Below, piece by piece: positions 54,374 through 61,725 of a DNA stretch of 61,725 nt. Each line of letters starts with the position of its first letter. Positions within the stretch are counted from its first letter, which is position 1. The stretch is taken from contig JAAYDR010000020.1 in assembly GCA_012729115.1 (NCBI GenBank), forward strand, positions 1 to 61,725, read 5' to 3'. Under the pieces are notes generated by a model, which saw only the letters and a list, made by a program, of their open reading frames with translations, made no database searches and was not told the origin of the DNA. Position numbers and translations under genes: made by a program. Source of the DNA: Clostridiales bacterium. GTDB taxonomy: Bacteria; Bacillota; Clostridia; Christensenellales; Aristaeellaceae.

Positions 54374-57214
54374 TCAGGGATTGCTGCGGCTATTGCCAGC
54401 TGATCCTTGCCTTTGCAGCAGTCCAACAGCGCTTTCCTCATCAAGCGGCTTGCTAAGCAAGTATCCCTGCATTTTATCGCATCCGCATTTCTTCAGGTAC
54501 TGCTTTTGCAGTGGATGCTCCACACCTTCCGCCACAACGCTATGCCCGAACTTATGCGCCATTGAAATGATATCGCCAATGATGGATTGATCCGGCTGAG
54601 CCAGTGGCAGATGATCCAGGAAGTGTTTATCAATCTTCAGGCAATCGACATTGAGCTCCCCTTCTCTGGCAAGAGAGGAAAACCCTGTTCCGAAATCGTC
54701 AATCGCAATGTGAAATCCTGCATTTTTAAGCTGCCAAAGAACACGGTTGATCTTCTCATAATCACCGGCAAATACAGATTCTGTGATTTCCAGATGGACC
54801 CGACTGGGATCCATCTGCATCTCATGGACGATCTCCATCAATCGGTCGCAAAAACCGTCCTTAAGAAGCTGGATAATGGAAATGTTGACAGCGACGCTCA
54901 CAGTCTCATATCCGCCCACCAACAAGTTGCGAACAAATAGCAGGGCCTGACTTATTATTTTGTAGCCAATGGGTATGATAAGCCTTGTTTTTTCTGCGAT
55001 TGGGATGAATTCCAAAGGCGGTATCAAGCCAAGAGTATCCGATCTGACCCTTGCCAAAGCTTCAAATCCGCAGATCTGATCAGACTGAAAATCCAATATC
55101 GGCTGATATTGCAAAAACAAGCCGCCATTGCCTTCTCCCAGCGCGATTTCCGACAGCTCCAGATTGATTTGATGTTCGCGGTCGATTTGCGATTCCAGCA
55201 TTGCATCATAAATGCAAATCTCAAATTCCCTGTCACCTGAGTTGATCGCTTTTTCTGACGCAATCAATACTTTTTTAAGCAATTGGTCAACATCGTACGG
55301 ATGCTCATCATCGATTTCCAAAACCCCGATGCCGCCTCCAACCCTCTCCGGCATCAGCAAATGTTCCAGCGTACCGGCAACACTTTCACAGAACTGAAGC
55401 AATTCTGCTTGAGTTCCATATCCCCTGATGTAATAAGCGAACCGGTTCTCATATGTTTTAAACAGCATGCAGGAATCTGTGGAGTACTCTTCCAGTGCGC
55501 TTGCGGTCTTTTTGATCAGCTCCAGTGTGTAATGAAAGCCAAAGGCCGTTGTAACGGACTGGGTTGAACTCAAATTAATGCACACCACCGCGCGCTTGTG
55601 GATAGATGGCCGATTGTTGTCCACAGACAAAAGGTTTTCAAGATATGCACGGTTGCGCAACCCTGTCCAGCTGTCGTATTCTCCAATATACCGAAGCCTG
55701 CGCTCCATTTCCTTTCGGTCCGAAATGTCCATGATAATTCCCTCAAGGGCCTCAACCTCGCCATGGGCATTGTAGATTCCCTGTCCAAGCTCCAGAACCC
55801 ATTTTCGCATGTGATCGGCGGTATAGATTTCGTACTCAAACCGGAAAGGCCGCCTCTGGGGCAGGATACGCGCCCATTCCATCCATAGCGCTTCCCTGAA
55901 TTCAGGCACGATCAGGTCGTTAAAGGAGTGTTCCTTATTATAAAGGAGACTTTCCGGAGCATATCCTGTGAGTTCCAAACAACCGTCCGAGATAAACTGC
56001 ATCGTCCACTGCCGGTCATAATGGCATCGATAAGCCAGACCGGGAAGATGGGAGAGAAGGACCGATTTGCTGCGCTCACTTTCCCTGAATGACTCTTCCG
56101 ATGCCCGGCGTACGGTGATGTCCTCAAGCAAACAAATATGCAGCGGACTCCTTTCCTCTCCACTAAGGAAGGGGGAGATCAGCATATTTGTCCAAACGCT
56201 GGATCCATCCGGGCGTATAAAGCGCTTCTCCATGGTGTAGCCGCTGGAATCGCCCGATCGAAAACGCTCGAATTGCTCCAATTCAGCCGGGAGATCCTCA
56301 GGATGGGTAATGTCCGTCCAGTTTACGTTTTCCAGGTCCTGGCGCGTTCTTCCTATAATCTTTTCAAACATGGGGTTGATGGTCATAGACCCAAACTCGG
56401 ACTGATGAACAAAGCTCTTGTCATTCAGAATCGCAATCCCAACGGGAACCTGGTCAAACACGCTGTGATAAAGCGCTTCATCAAAAGCCAGTTGCCTGTT
56501 GAGCGCCTTGAGCAAGGAGCGCTGGTCTCCAATGAACAGCAGTGCACCCAGCAACCCAAAGGCGCACAGTACGATCATGAGGTCGGGAATCATTTGTGCT
56601 CTCAGGTGCGAGAACCACTCCGCTGCGGAGTAGTCCACCCGAAAAACAGCAATGACTGCCTCGCTCATTGCATCTTTGATTGGCACCAGCGCGCTGATCC
56701 ACTCTCCCCTGCGGTCCGTTACAGGATCTGTGAGGATCGTTTCGCCAGAGCGGAAGGGTTCCCAAAAAACATCATCGGTTTGATCATATACTTGTCCGGG
56801 CAGAGAGGGAGAAGCGGAGCCTGGGGCCTCAGAATCCACCATCAGGATCAATCTGCCGTCGCGTTGGCCCATCACGTTGGCAGCATGAATCGGATTGGTG
56901 GTTTCAACCAGCCGTATCAAGCTCTTCTTGCACTGGTCATATTCAGGCAGTTCAAGATCTTTCATACTGCCGGAAAACATAGCGATATGCTCGGAATGCA
57001 AAACGGACCCCAGCGATTGTGCTACCATCATCGCTTGGGAAGATGCGTCCTGTGTATACCGCCTCCATGAAAAATGCAAATACAAACCACCCAGAAAAAA
57101 TACAGTCACGATCAAAGCGCCCAGACAGATGGGACTGCGCTGTATTTTTACACCGGCAGTATGATAGGGAAGTCGCATGTTCTGCCCCTTGACCATGTTC
57201 CTTCGTCTTGCCAT
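54374..57214 (-). CDS. PAS-GGDEF-EAL cyclic di-GMP phosphodiesterase
   Basis: 946 aa. Two membrane helices (about 27-47 and 207-229) flank an extracytoplasmic sensor region. Two PAS domains follow (about 250-370 and 375-500), then a GGDEF-like domain whose signature is degenerate (YENRFAYYIRG in place of GGDEF) and an intact EAL domain: GFEALARVR, ITESVF, DDFGTGFSSL, LKIDKHF, VVAEGVEH. It should hydrolyse c-di-GMP, not make it. The ATG at 57277 lies at the predicted transcription start, so 57214 is chosen; 57196 or 57178 are also possible. Confidence 0.88.
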   Translation of the reverse strand: MARRRNMVKGQNMRLPYHTAGVKIQRSPICLGALIVTVFFLGGLYLHFSWRRYTQDASSQAMMVAQSLGSVLHSEHIAMFSGSMKDLELPEYDQCKKSLIRLVETTNPIHAANVMGQRDGRLILMVDSEAPGSASPSLPGQVYDQTDDVFWEPFRSGETILTDPVTDRRGEWISALVPIKDAMSEAVIAVFRVDYSAAEWFSHLRAQMIPDLMIVLCAFGLLGALLFIGDQRSLLKALNRQLAFDEALYHSVFDQVPVGIAILNDKSFVHQSEFGSMTINPMFEKIIGRTRQDLENVNWTDITHPEDLPAELEQFERFRSGDSSGYTMEKRFIRPDGSSVWTNMLISPFLSGEERSPLHICLLEDITVRRASEESFRESERSKSVLLSHLPGLAYRCHYDRQWTMQFISDGCLELTGYAPESLLYNKEHSFNDLIVPEFREALWMEWARILPQRRPFRFEYEIYTADHMRKWVLELGQGIYNAHGEVEALEGIIMDISDRKEMERRLRYIGEYDSWTGLRNRAYLENLLSVDNNRPSIHKRAVVCINLSSTQSVTTAFGFHYTLELIKKTASALEEYSTDSCMLFKTYENRFAYYIRGYGTQAELLQFCESVAGTLEHLLMPERVGGGIGVLEIDDEHPYDVDQLLKKVLIASEKAINSGDREFEICIYDAMLESQIDREHQINLELSEIALGEGNGGLFLQYQPILDFQSDQICGFEALARVRSDTLGLIPPLEFIPIAEKTRLIIPIGYKIISQALLFVRNLLVGGYETVSVAVNISIIQLLKDGFCDRLMEIVHEMQMDPSRVHLEITESVFAGDYEKINRVLWQLKNAGFHIAIDDFGTGFSSLAREGELNVDCLKIDKHFLDHLPLAQPDQSIIGDIISMAHKFGHSVVAEGVEHPLQKQYLKKCGCDKMQGYLLSKPLDEESAVGLLQRQGSAGNSRSNP

Positions 57215-57286
57215 AGGTTCGCTTTCTTTTGTATCGTTAAAATATTTAATCGCAAAGGCATGCGCCATCTCGATCATTTGAATCCA

Positions 57287-57315
57287 ATTATAGTAAGATT
57301 CATTTATCCTGTCAA
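57287..57315 (-). promoter_or_regulatory. Consensus promoter of the EAL gene
   Basis: Minus strand TTGACA (57310-57315), 17-bp spacer, TATAAT (57287-57292): both boxes perfect. Confidence 0.8.
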
Positions 57316-57368
57316 CTTTCTTACACCTTGGCCAGGTAACAAGCCTATCATACCCATCGGATTCTCTA

Positions 57369-57397
57369 TTGCCCGTCCTTTGGAATTGTGGTATATT
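57369..57397 (+). promoter_or_regulatory. Promoter of araBAD
   Basis: TTGCCC (57369-57374), 17-bp spacer ending TTGTGG, TATATT (57392-57397). Start near 57404. The spacer end and -10 resemble those of the araR promoter. Confidence 0.6.
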
Positions 57398-57408
57398 GTT
57401 GACAGTAA

Positions 57409-57424
57409 ATCAGTACGTACAACT
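57409..57424 (+). promoter_or_regulatory. AraR operator upstream of araB
   Basis: ATCAGTACGTACAACT matches the Bacillus AraR consensus ATTTGTACGTACAAAT at 13 of 16 positions, with the core GTACGTACAA intact. It lies about 5-20 nt downstream of the predicted start, a position suited to repression. Confidence 0.75.
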
Positions 57425-57471
57425 TTGCCCTATGACCCTGGCCACATCCATCTTCTGAAAGGAGACTCCTT

Positions 57472-59139
57472 ATGAGCAAGTACACCATTGGCATCGACTA
57501 CGGCACCTTGAGCGGTCGTGCGGTTCTGGTCGACGTAGCTACAGGCGGGCAAATCGCCAGCGCCACCTTCGACTATCCTCACGGCGTAATGGACGAGGCC
57601 CTCCCCAGCGGAAAAAAGTTGGGCCATGACTGGGCCCTCCAGCATCCCCAGGACTATGTGGACGTGCTGACCCATACCATCCCAAAAATTCTGAAGGACA
57701 GCGGCATCAGCCCGGAGGACGTCATCGGGCTTGGCACCGATTTTACCGCCTGCACGGTGCTTCCGGTGAAGGCGGATGGCACACCCCTTTGCATGCTGCC
57801 CGAATTTTCCGACAACCCCAACGCCTATGTGAAATTATGGAAACATCACGCGGCCCAGGACAAGGCCAACCGCCTCAACGAGATCGCTGCCAATAGGGGA
57901 GAAAAGTGGCTGAAAAACTACGGCGGCAAAATCTCCAGCGAGTGGCTCTTTCCCAAACTCTGGCAGATTCTGGACGAAGCACCGGAAGTTTATACCGCAA
58001 TGGATCACTTCGTGGAAGCGGCAGATTGGATCGTCTGGCAGATGACCGGCGTACAGACACGCAACAGTTGCTGTGCCGGCTATAAAGCCATCTACAACAA
58101 GGCCACCGGCTATCCTGATCCCGATTTCTTCAAGGCCCTGGATCCTCGGCTGGAGAACGTGATCGCGGAAAAATTAAGCTGTCCCGTTACCTCTCTGGGG
58201 GAGAAGGCCGGGGGCCTTACCTCCCAGATGGCGGCCAGGCTGGGCCTGAAAACGGGCACGGCCGTTTGTATCGGCAATGTGGATGCCCATGTGTGCGTCC
58301 CTGCCGTGGGCATTGATGGCCCGGGCAAGATGCTGGCCATCATTGGCACCTCCACATGCCACATGATGATGGGTACCCAGGAACGCCAGGTGCCCGGCAT
58401 GTGCGGCGTGGTGCAAGACGGCATTATGCCTGGTTTCCCCGGTTACGAAGCAGGCCAGAGCTGCGTGGGCGACCATTTCGCCTGGTTTGTGGACAACTGT
58501 TGCCCCAGCGAATACCGGGAAGCAGCCAAGGCCGTGAATATGGGCATCCATGAGTATCTCACCGGGCTGGCCGCCCGCCAAAAGCCCGGCGAACACGGCC
58601 TGCTGGCCCTGGACTGGTGGAATGGCAACCGCAGTGTGCTGGTGGACGTCGATTTAACCGGCATGATGCTGGGCATGACCCTCCAAACCAAGCCTGAAGA
58701 CATGTACCGGGCGTTGCTGGAGGCCACGGCCTACGGAACCCGTATGATTGTGGAGAATTACCGGGAGCATGAGGTGGCGGTGGATGCTTTCTATGCCAGC
58801 GGCGGCATCAGCCAGAAAAACCCCTTGATGATGCAAATTTATGCCGACGTGCTGAACATGGATATCAAGATCGCCGGAGCTGCCCAGGGCCCGGCCCTGG
58901 GATCGGCCATCTTTGCAGCAGTAGCTGCGGGCAAAGACGCCGGGGGCTACGATGACGTCTTTACCGCCGCAAGGGCGATGGGCCAGGTGAAGGATCTGGT
59001 TTACAAGCCCATTGCTGCCAATGTCGCTGTGTATAACAAACTCTTTGCCGAATATCGCACTTTGCACGACCACTTTGGCCGGGGAGCCAATGATGTGATG
59101 AAGCGGCTTAAGGAGCTGAAAAAGCATGTAACCCAGTAA
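57472..59139 (+). CDS. araB: Ribulokinase
   Basis: 555-aa FGGY-family kinase, phosphorylating L-ribulose with [19 protein letters not shown] (N-terminal ATP site), [13 protein letters not shown], and the C-terminal [41 protein letters not shown] are diagnostic for AraB. AAAGGAG upstream. First gene of araBAD. Confidence 0.97.
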   Translation: MSKYTIGIDYGTLSGRAVLVDVATGGQIASATFDYPHGVMDEALPSGKKLGHDWALQHPQDYVDVLTHTIPKILKDSGISPEDVIGLGTDFTACTVLPVKADGTPLCMLPEFSDNPNAYVKLWKHHAAQDKANRLNEIAANRGEKWLKNYGGKISSEWLFPKLWQILDEAPEVYTAMDHFVEAADWIVWQMTGVQTRNSCCAGYKAIYNKATGYPDPDFFKALDPRLENVIAEKLSCPVTSLGEKAGGLTSQMAARLGLKTGTAVCIGNVDAHVCVPAVGIDGPGKMLAIIGTSTCHMMMGTQERQVPGMCGVVQDGIMPGFPGYEAGQSCVGDHFAWFVDNCCPSEYREAAKAVNMGIHEYLTGLAARQKPGEHGLLALDWWNGNRSVLVDVDLTGMMLGMTLQTKPEDMYRALLEATAYGTRMIVENYREHEVAVDAFYASGGISQKNPLMMQIYADVLNMDIKIAGAAQGPALGSAIFAAVAAGKDAGGYDDVFTAARAMGQVKDLVYKPIAANVAVYNKLFAEYRTLHDHFGRGANDVMKRLKELKKHVTQ

Positions 59140-59203
59140 GCAGAACCGGGATCGGCACTCTGACTCTCCCCTACCTTATAGATAATGAAAAGGAGGCAAT
59201 CCC

Positions 59204-60682
59204 ATGAAACTCCGGCAATACGATTTTTGGTTTATCTGCGGTACCCAAACTCTGTACGGCGACGCGGTCATTCGCCAGGAGGAAGAGCATTGCAAAATCA
59301 TGATTGATGCCCTCAACAAGGATGAGGCCATCGTAGGCAACCTGGTCTTCAAGGGCGCGGTGGTAGACAGTCAGTCCATCACCGACATCATCATAAAGGC
59401 CAACGCCGACCCGAACTGCGCCGGCGTGATCGCATGGATGCATACCTTCAGCCCCAGCAAGATGTGGATCAGCGGCCTGACGAAGCTCCAGAAACCCTAT
59501 CTGCACTGGAACACCCAGTTTTCAAGGGATATCCCCTGGAACACCATCGATATGGACTACATGAATTTGAACCAGTCCGCCCATGGCGACCGGGAACACG
59601 GCTATATCGGCGCACGCCTGCGTCTGCCCCGAAAGGTCATCGCAGGCCATTGGGAGAATGAAAAAATCCGCAGCCGCATCGGCCACTGGATGCGAAGCGC
59701 CATTGGCGCGCTGGAAAGCCGGCGCCTGAAAGTCTGTCGTTTTGGCGATAACATGAGGGATGTAGCTGTCACCGAGGGCGACAAGGTGGAAGCGGAGATC
59801 AAACTGGGCTGGAGTGTGAACACCTGGGGTGTGGGAGACCTGATCGCTCGCGTAGAGAAGGTGACAGAGGCTCAGATTGACGCCAAGATGGCCGAGTACA
59901 AAGAAAAGTACGATATCAGAACCGAAAACCTCCAGGCTGTGCGCTACCAGGCCAAGGAGGAGGTCGCCCTGGAGCAGTTCCTGTTGGAGGGCGGCTTTGG
60001 TGCTTTCACCGATACGTTCCAGGATCTTCAGGAGTTGGAACAACTGATGGGCTTGGCCACCCAGAACCTCATGGGCAAGGGCTACGGCTTTGGCGGCGAG
60101 GGCGACTGGAAAACCGCCGCTCTGGACCGGATCATGAAACTGATGGCCCAGGGGCTGCCCGGAGGCACCGCCTTCATGGAGGACTACAGCTACCACATGG
60201 ATCCGGAGAATGAAGGCATCCTTGGTGCTCACATGCTGGAGGTGGACCCGGCCATCGCCGCGGACCGTCCCTGGATCGAGGTCCATCCTCTGGGCATCGG
60301 CGACCGGAAGGATCCCGCCCGCCTGTGCTTCAACACCGGGGAAGGCAAGGCCATTGTAGCCACCCTGGTAGACATGGGCGACCGCTTCCGCATGATCGTC
60401 AACGATGTGGAAGCCTGCGCTCCCTTCCAGGATATGCCCAAGCTACCCACCGCCCGGGTGATGTGGAAGCCATTGCCGGATCTGTCCACCTCCGCTGAGG
60501 CCTGGATTCTGGCGGGCGGAGCCCATCATACCGTGCTCAGCTACGCCCTGGATGCCGAGCATATGCGGGATTTCTGCGAGATCATGGGCATTGAGTTCAT
60601 CCACATCAACAAGGACACCACCATCCCGCAGCTCATGAAGGAACTGCAGTGGAACGATATTGTCTGGCGGATCCGGGGATAA
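59204..60682 (+). CDS. araA: L-arabinose isomerase
   Basis: 492 aa; converts L-arabinose to L-ribulose using manganese. The metal-site motifs FGGEGDWKTAALDRIMK and MEDYSYHMDPENEGILGAHMLEVDP carry the two active-site glutamates, and AEAWILAGGAHHTVLSYAL the C-terminal histidine. AAAAGGAGG precedes the ATG. Confidence 0.98.
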   Translation: MKLRQYDFWFICGTQTLYGDAVIRQEEEHCKIMIDALNKDEAIVGNLVFKGAVVDSQSITDIIIKANADPNCAGVIAWMHTFSPSKMWISGLTKLQKPYLHWNTQFSRDIPWNTIDMDYMNLNQSAHGDREHGYIGARLRLPRKVIAGHWENEKIRSRIGHWMRSAIGALESRRLKVCRFGDNMRDVAVTEGDKVEAEIKLGWSVNTWGVGDLIARVEKVTEAQIDAKMAEYKEKYDIRTENLQAVRYQAKEEVALEQFLLEGGFGAFTDTFQDLQELEQLMGLATQNLMGKGYGFGGEGDWKTAALDRIMKLMAQGLPGGTAFMEDYSYHMDPENEGILGAHMLEVDPAIAADRPWIEVHPLGIGDRKDPARLCFNTGEGKAIVATLVDMGDRFRMIVNDVEACAPFQDMPKLPTARVMWKPLPDLSTSAEAWILAGGAHHTVLSYALDAEHMRDFCEIMGIEFIHINKDTTIPQLMKELQWNDIVWRIRG

Positions 60683-60693
60683 GGAGGCTGCTT

Positions 60694-61398
60694 ATGCTCG
60701 AACAATTGAAAGAGCAGGTTTATGAAGCCAATTTGCTGCTGCCCAAGTATGGGCTGGTCACCTTCACCTGGGGAAATGTCTCGGGCATTGACCGGGAGCG
60801 GGGCTTGTTTGTGATCAAGCCCTCCGGCGTGCCCTACGAAAAGCTTACCCCTGCCGACATGGTGGTGATGGACCTGAAGGGCAACAAGGTGGAAGGTTCA
60901 TTAAACCCCAGCAGCGACACCCCTTCCCATTGGGAGTTATACAATCGCTTCCCCGACATAGGCGGAATCGTGCATACCCACAGCCCCTGGGCCACCACAT
61001 GGGCCCAGGCGGGCCGGGAAATTCCCCCCTACGGCACCACCCACGCCGACTACATCTACGGCCCTGTTCCCCTCACCCGCTTTCTCACCCCCGATGAAGT
61101 AGCCCGGGGATATGAACTGGAAACCGGCAAAGTCATCGCCTCCCACTTTGAGGATGCGGGCCTGAGCCCTGTGGATGTGCCCTGCGTGCTGGTAAACGGC
61201 CACGGCCCCTTTGCCTGGGGACGGGATGCCGCCGCCGCAGTGGAAGCCGCGGTGGTCCTTGAGGAAGTCGCCAAAATGGCCTGGCACACGGAAGCTCTGC
61301 CCCTGACACAACCCAGGGAAAGCCTCCCCGCTTACATTCTTGACAAACACCATTTCCGCAAGCACGGACCCAACGCATATTACGGGCAACGGAAATAA
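60694..61398 (+). CDS. araD: L-ribulose-5-phosphate 4-epimerase
   Basis: 234 aa, class II aldolase fold; converts L-ribulose 5-phosphate to D-xylulose 5-phosphate. Zinc histidines in VHTHSPWATTWA, and the third in the C-terminal VLVNGHGPFAWG, are present; KPSGVPYEKLTPADMVVMDL is the substrate-side motif. AAGGAGG precedes the ATG, 11 nt after araA. An ATG at 60649 in frame lies inside araA. Confidence 0.97.
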   Translation: MLEQLKEQVYEANLLLPKYGLVTFTWGNVSGIDRERGLFVIKPSGVPYEKLTPADMVVMDLKGNKVEGSLNPSSDTPSHWELYNRFPDIGGIVHTHSPWATTWAQAGREIPPYGTTHADYIYGPVPLTRFLTPDEVARGYELETGKVIASHFEDAGLSPVDVPCVLVNGHGPFAWGRDAAAAVEAAVVLEEVAKMAWHTEALPLTQPRESLPAYILDKHHFRKHGPNAYYGQRK

Positions 61399-61403
61399 TC
61401 AAA

Positions 61404-61424
61404 ACCACCGGCTAAGCCGGTGGT
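61404..61424. repeat. 9-bp palindrome after araD
   Basis: ACCACCGGC-TAA-GCCGGTGGT, perfect stem, 6 nt after the araD stop. No T run. It recalls the subterminal hairpins of IS200/IS605-type elements, but no transposase is present. Confidence 0.5.
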
Positions 61425-61433
61425 CAGACCGCT

Positions 61434-61465
61434 GAAACCCTTGATTTACAAGGGTTTCTTTCTTT
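61434..61465 (+). terminator. Terminator of araBAD
   Basis: Stem GAAACCCTTG/CAAGGGTTTC (61434-61443 and 61449-61458) with a 5-nt loop, followed by TTTCTTT. Confidence 0.6.
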
Positions 61466-61725
61466 GTGGAGCTGGCCATCATGGTACAGGACTGGTATAC
61501 ACTCCAGAAAGAGTCTGCCCTGAGTATGAATTGAAGAAGAATCCACCTGCAAAGCAAGCCGCAGCAACTCGCTTTGCAGGCAAACAGGCCCAACAGCTTT
61601 TGACACAACCTCATTGCCAATTACACGTTGGAGCATTCGCATTTCGTAAATAAATGCTCATTGTCCCAACTGACACCCATTGCTTTTTCGTGTCCGGCCT
61701 TTTTGCTTACTTCGTGTCTGTGCGC
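61466..61725. other. Non-coding end of window
   Basis: A third hairpin, CCTGCAAAGC/GCTTTGCAGG with a 15-nt loop, lies at 61546-61580. Short open frames have no ribosome binding site or recognised motif. I see no gene. Confidence 0.45.

Noticed and set aside
57215-57277. Upstream start of the EAL gene at 57277
   Set aside because: The -10 box is only 9 nt upstream, so the codon would sit at the transcription start without a ribosome binding site.

Overview
The window is about 58% GC and looks like a chromosomal segment of an anaerobic Gram-positive bacterium of the class Clostridia (Bacillota). The evidence is a Firmicutes-type S10-spc-alpha ribosomal protein cluster with zinc-type S14 and L36, a KOW-domain gene between map and infA, an anaerobic ribonucleotide reductase activase, FeoAB iron uptake, and an AraR-type (GntR/LacI hybrid) arabinose repressor. 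I cannot place it below class. No plasmid, phage, CRISPR, rRNA or tRNA signature was found.

Layout. 1-2055: promoter, a two-hairpin leader and an ammonium channel fused to a PII domain. 7731-2107 (minus): a six-gene run of a GT1 glycosyltransferase, feoA, feoB, a FeoB-associated Cys-rich protein, nrdG and an asparaginase. 7927-10437 (plus): an AlkX/YcaQ-like DNA glycosylase, sfsA and a DUF454 membrane protein. 12330-10625 (minus): an autoregulated MerR regulator and upp. 18321-12527 (minus): secreted proteins of unknown function (499 aa, a DUF3298-like protein, a 906-aa internally duplicated protein), then a nitroreductase. 20897-18550 (minus): a polar amino acid ABC transporter. 26123-21259 (minus): zinc-ribbon protein, membrane-anchored protein, ABC exporter and a GNAT/phosphomannose isomerase fusion. 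26308-30823 (plus): recD2, comF, a DUF421 protein and a polysaccharide deacetylase. 32590-30708 (minus): DUF5665 protein, lspA and an RluD-family synthase, then a small exported Cys/His protein on the plus strand.

49850-33267 (minus) is the ribosomal core: rpsJ-rplC-rplD-rplW-rplB-rpsS-rplV-rpsC-rplP-rpmC-rpsQ-rplN-rplX-rplE-rpsN-rpsH-rplF-rplR-rpsE-rpmD-rplO-secY-adk-map-KOW-infA-rpmJ, a 455-nt gap with its own promoter, then rpsM-rpsK-rpsD-rpoA-rplQ and a bidirectional terminator. It has unusual inserts: hairpin elements between rpsQ and rplN and between secY and adk, and an Ala/Lys/Glu repeat tail on L30.

53065-50263 (minus) encodes two polytopic membrane proteins, the first GT-C-like. 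They diverge from araR across a perfect 23-bp tandem repeat. An EAL-domain protein (minus, with a consensus promoter) lies between araR and araBAD. An AraR-type operator sits just downstream of the araB promoter, so araR-araBAD forms a local L-arabinose regulon that converts arabinose-derived L-ribulose to D-xylulose 5-phosphate. The window ends in a non-coding stretch with three hairpins.

No single wholly new system is evident. The strongest leads are the GNAT-PMI fusion and its operon, the His-rich insert in FeoB, the L30 tail, the duplicated secreted protein, and the tandem-repeat control region next to araR.
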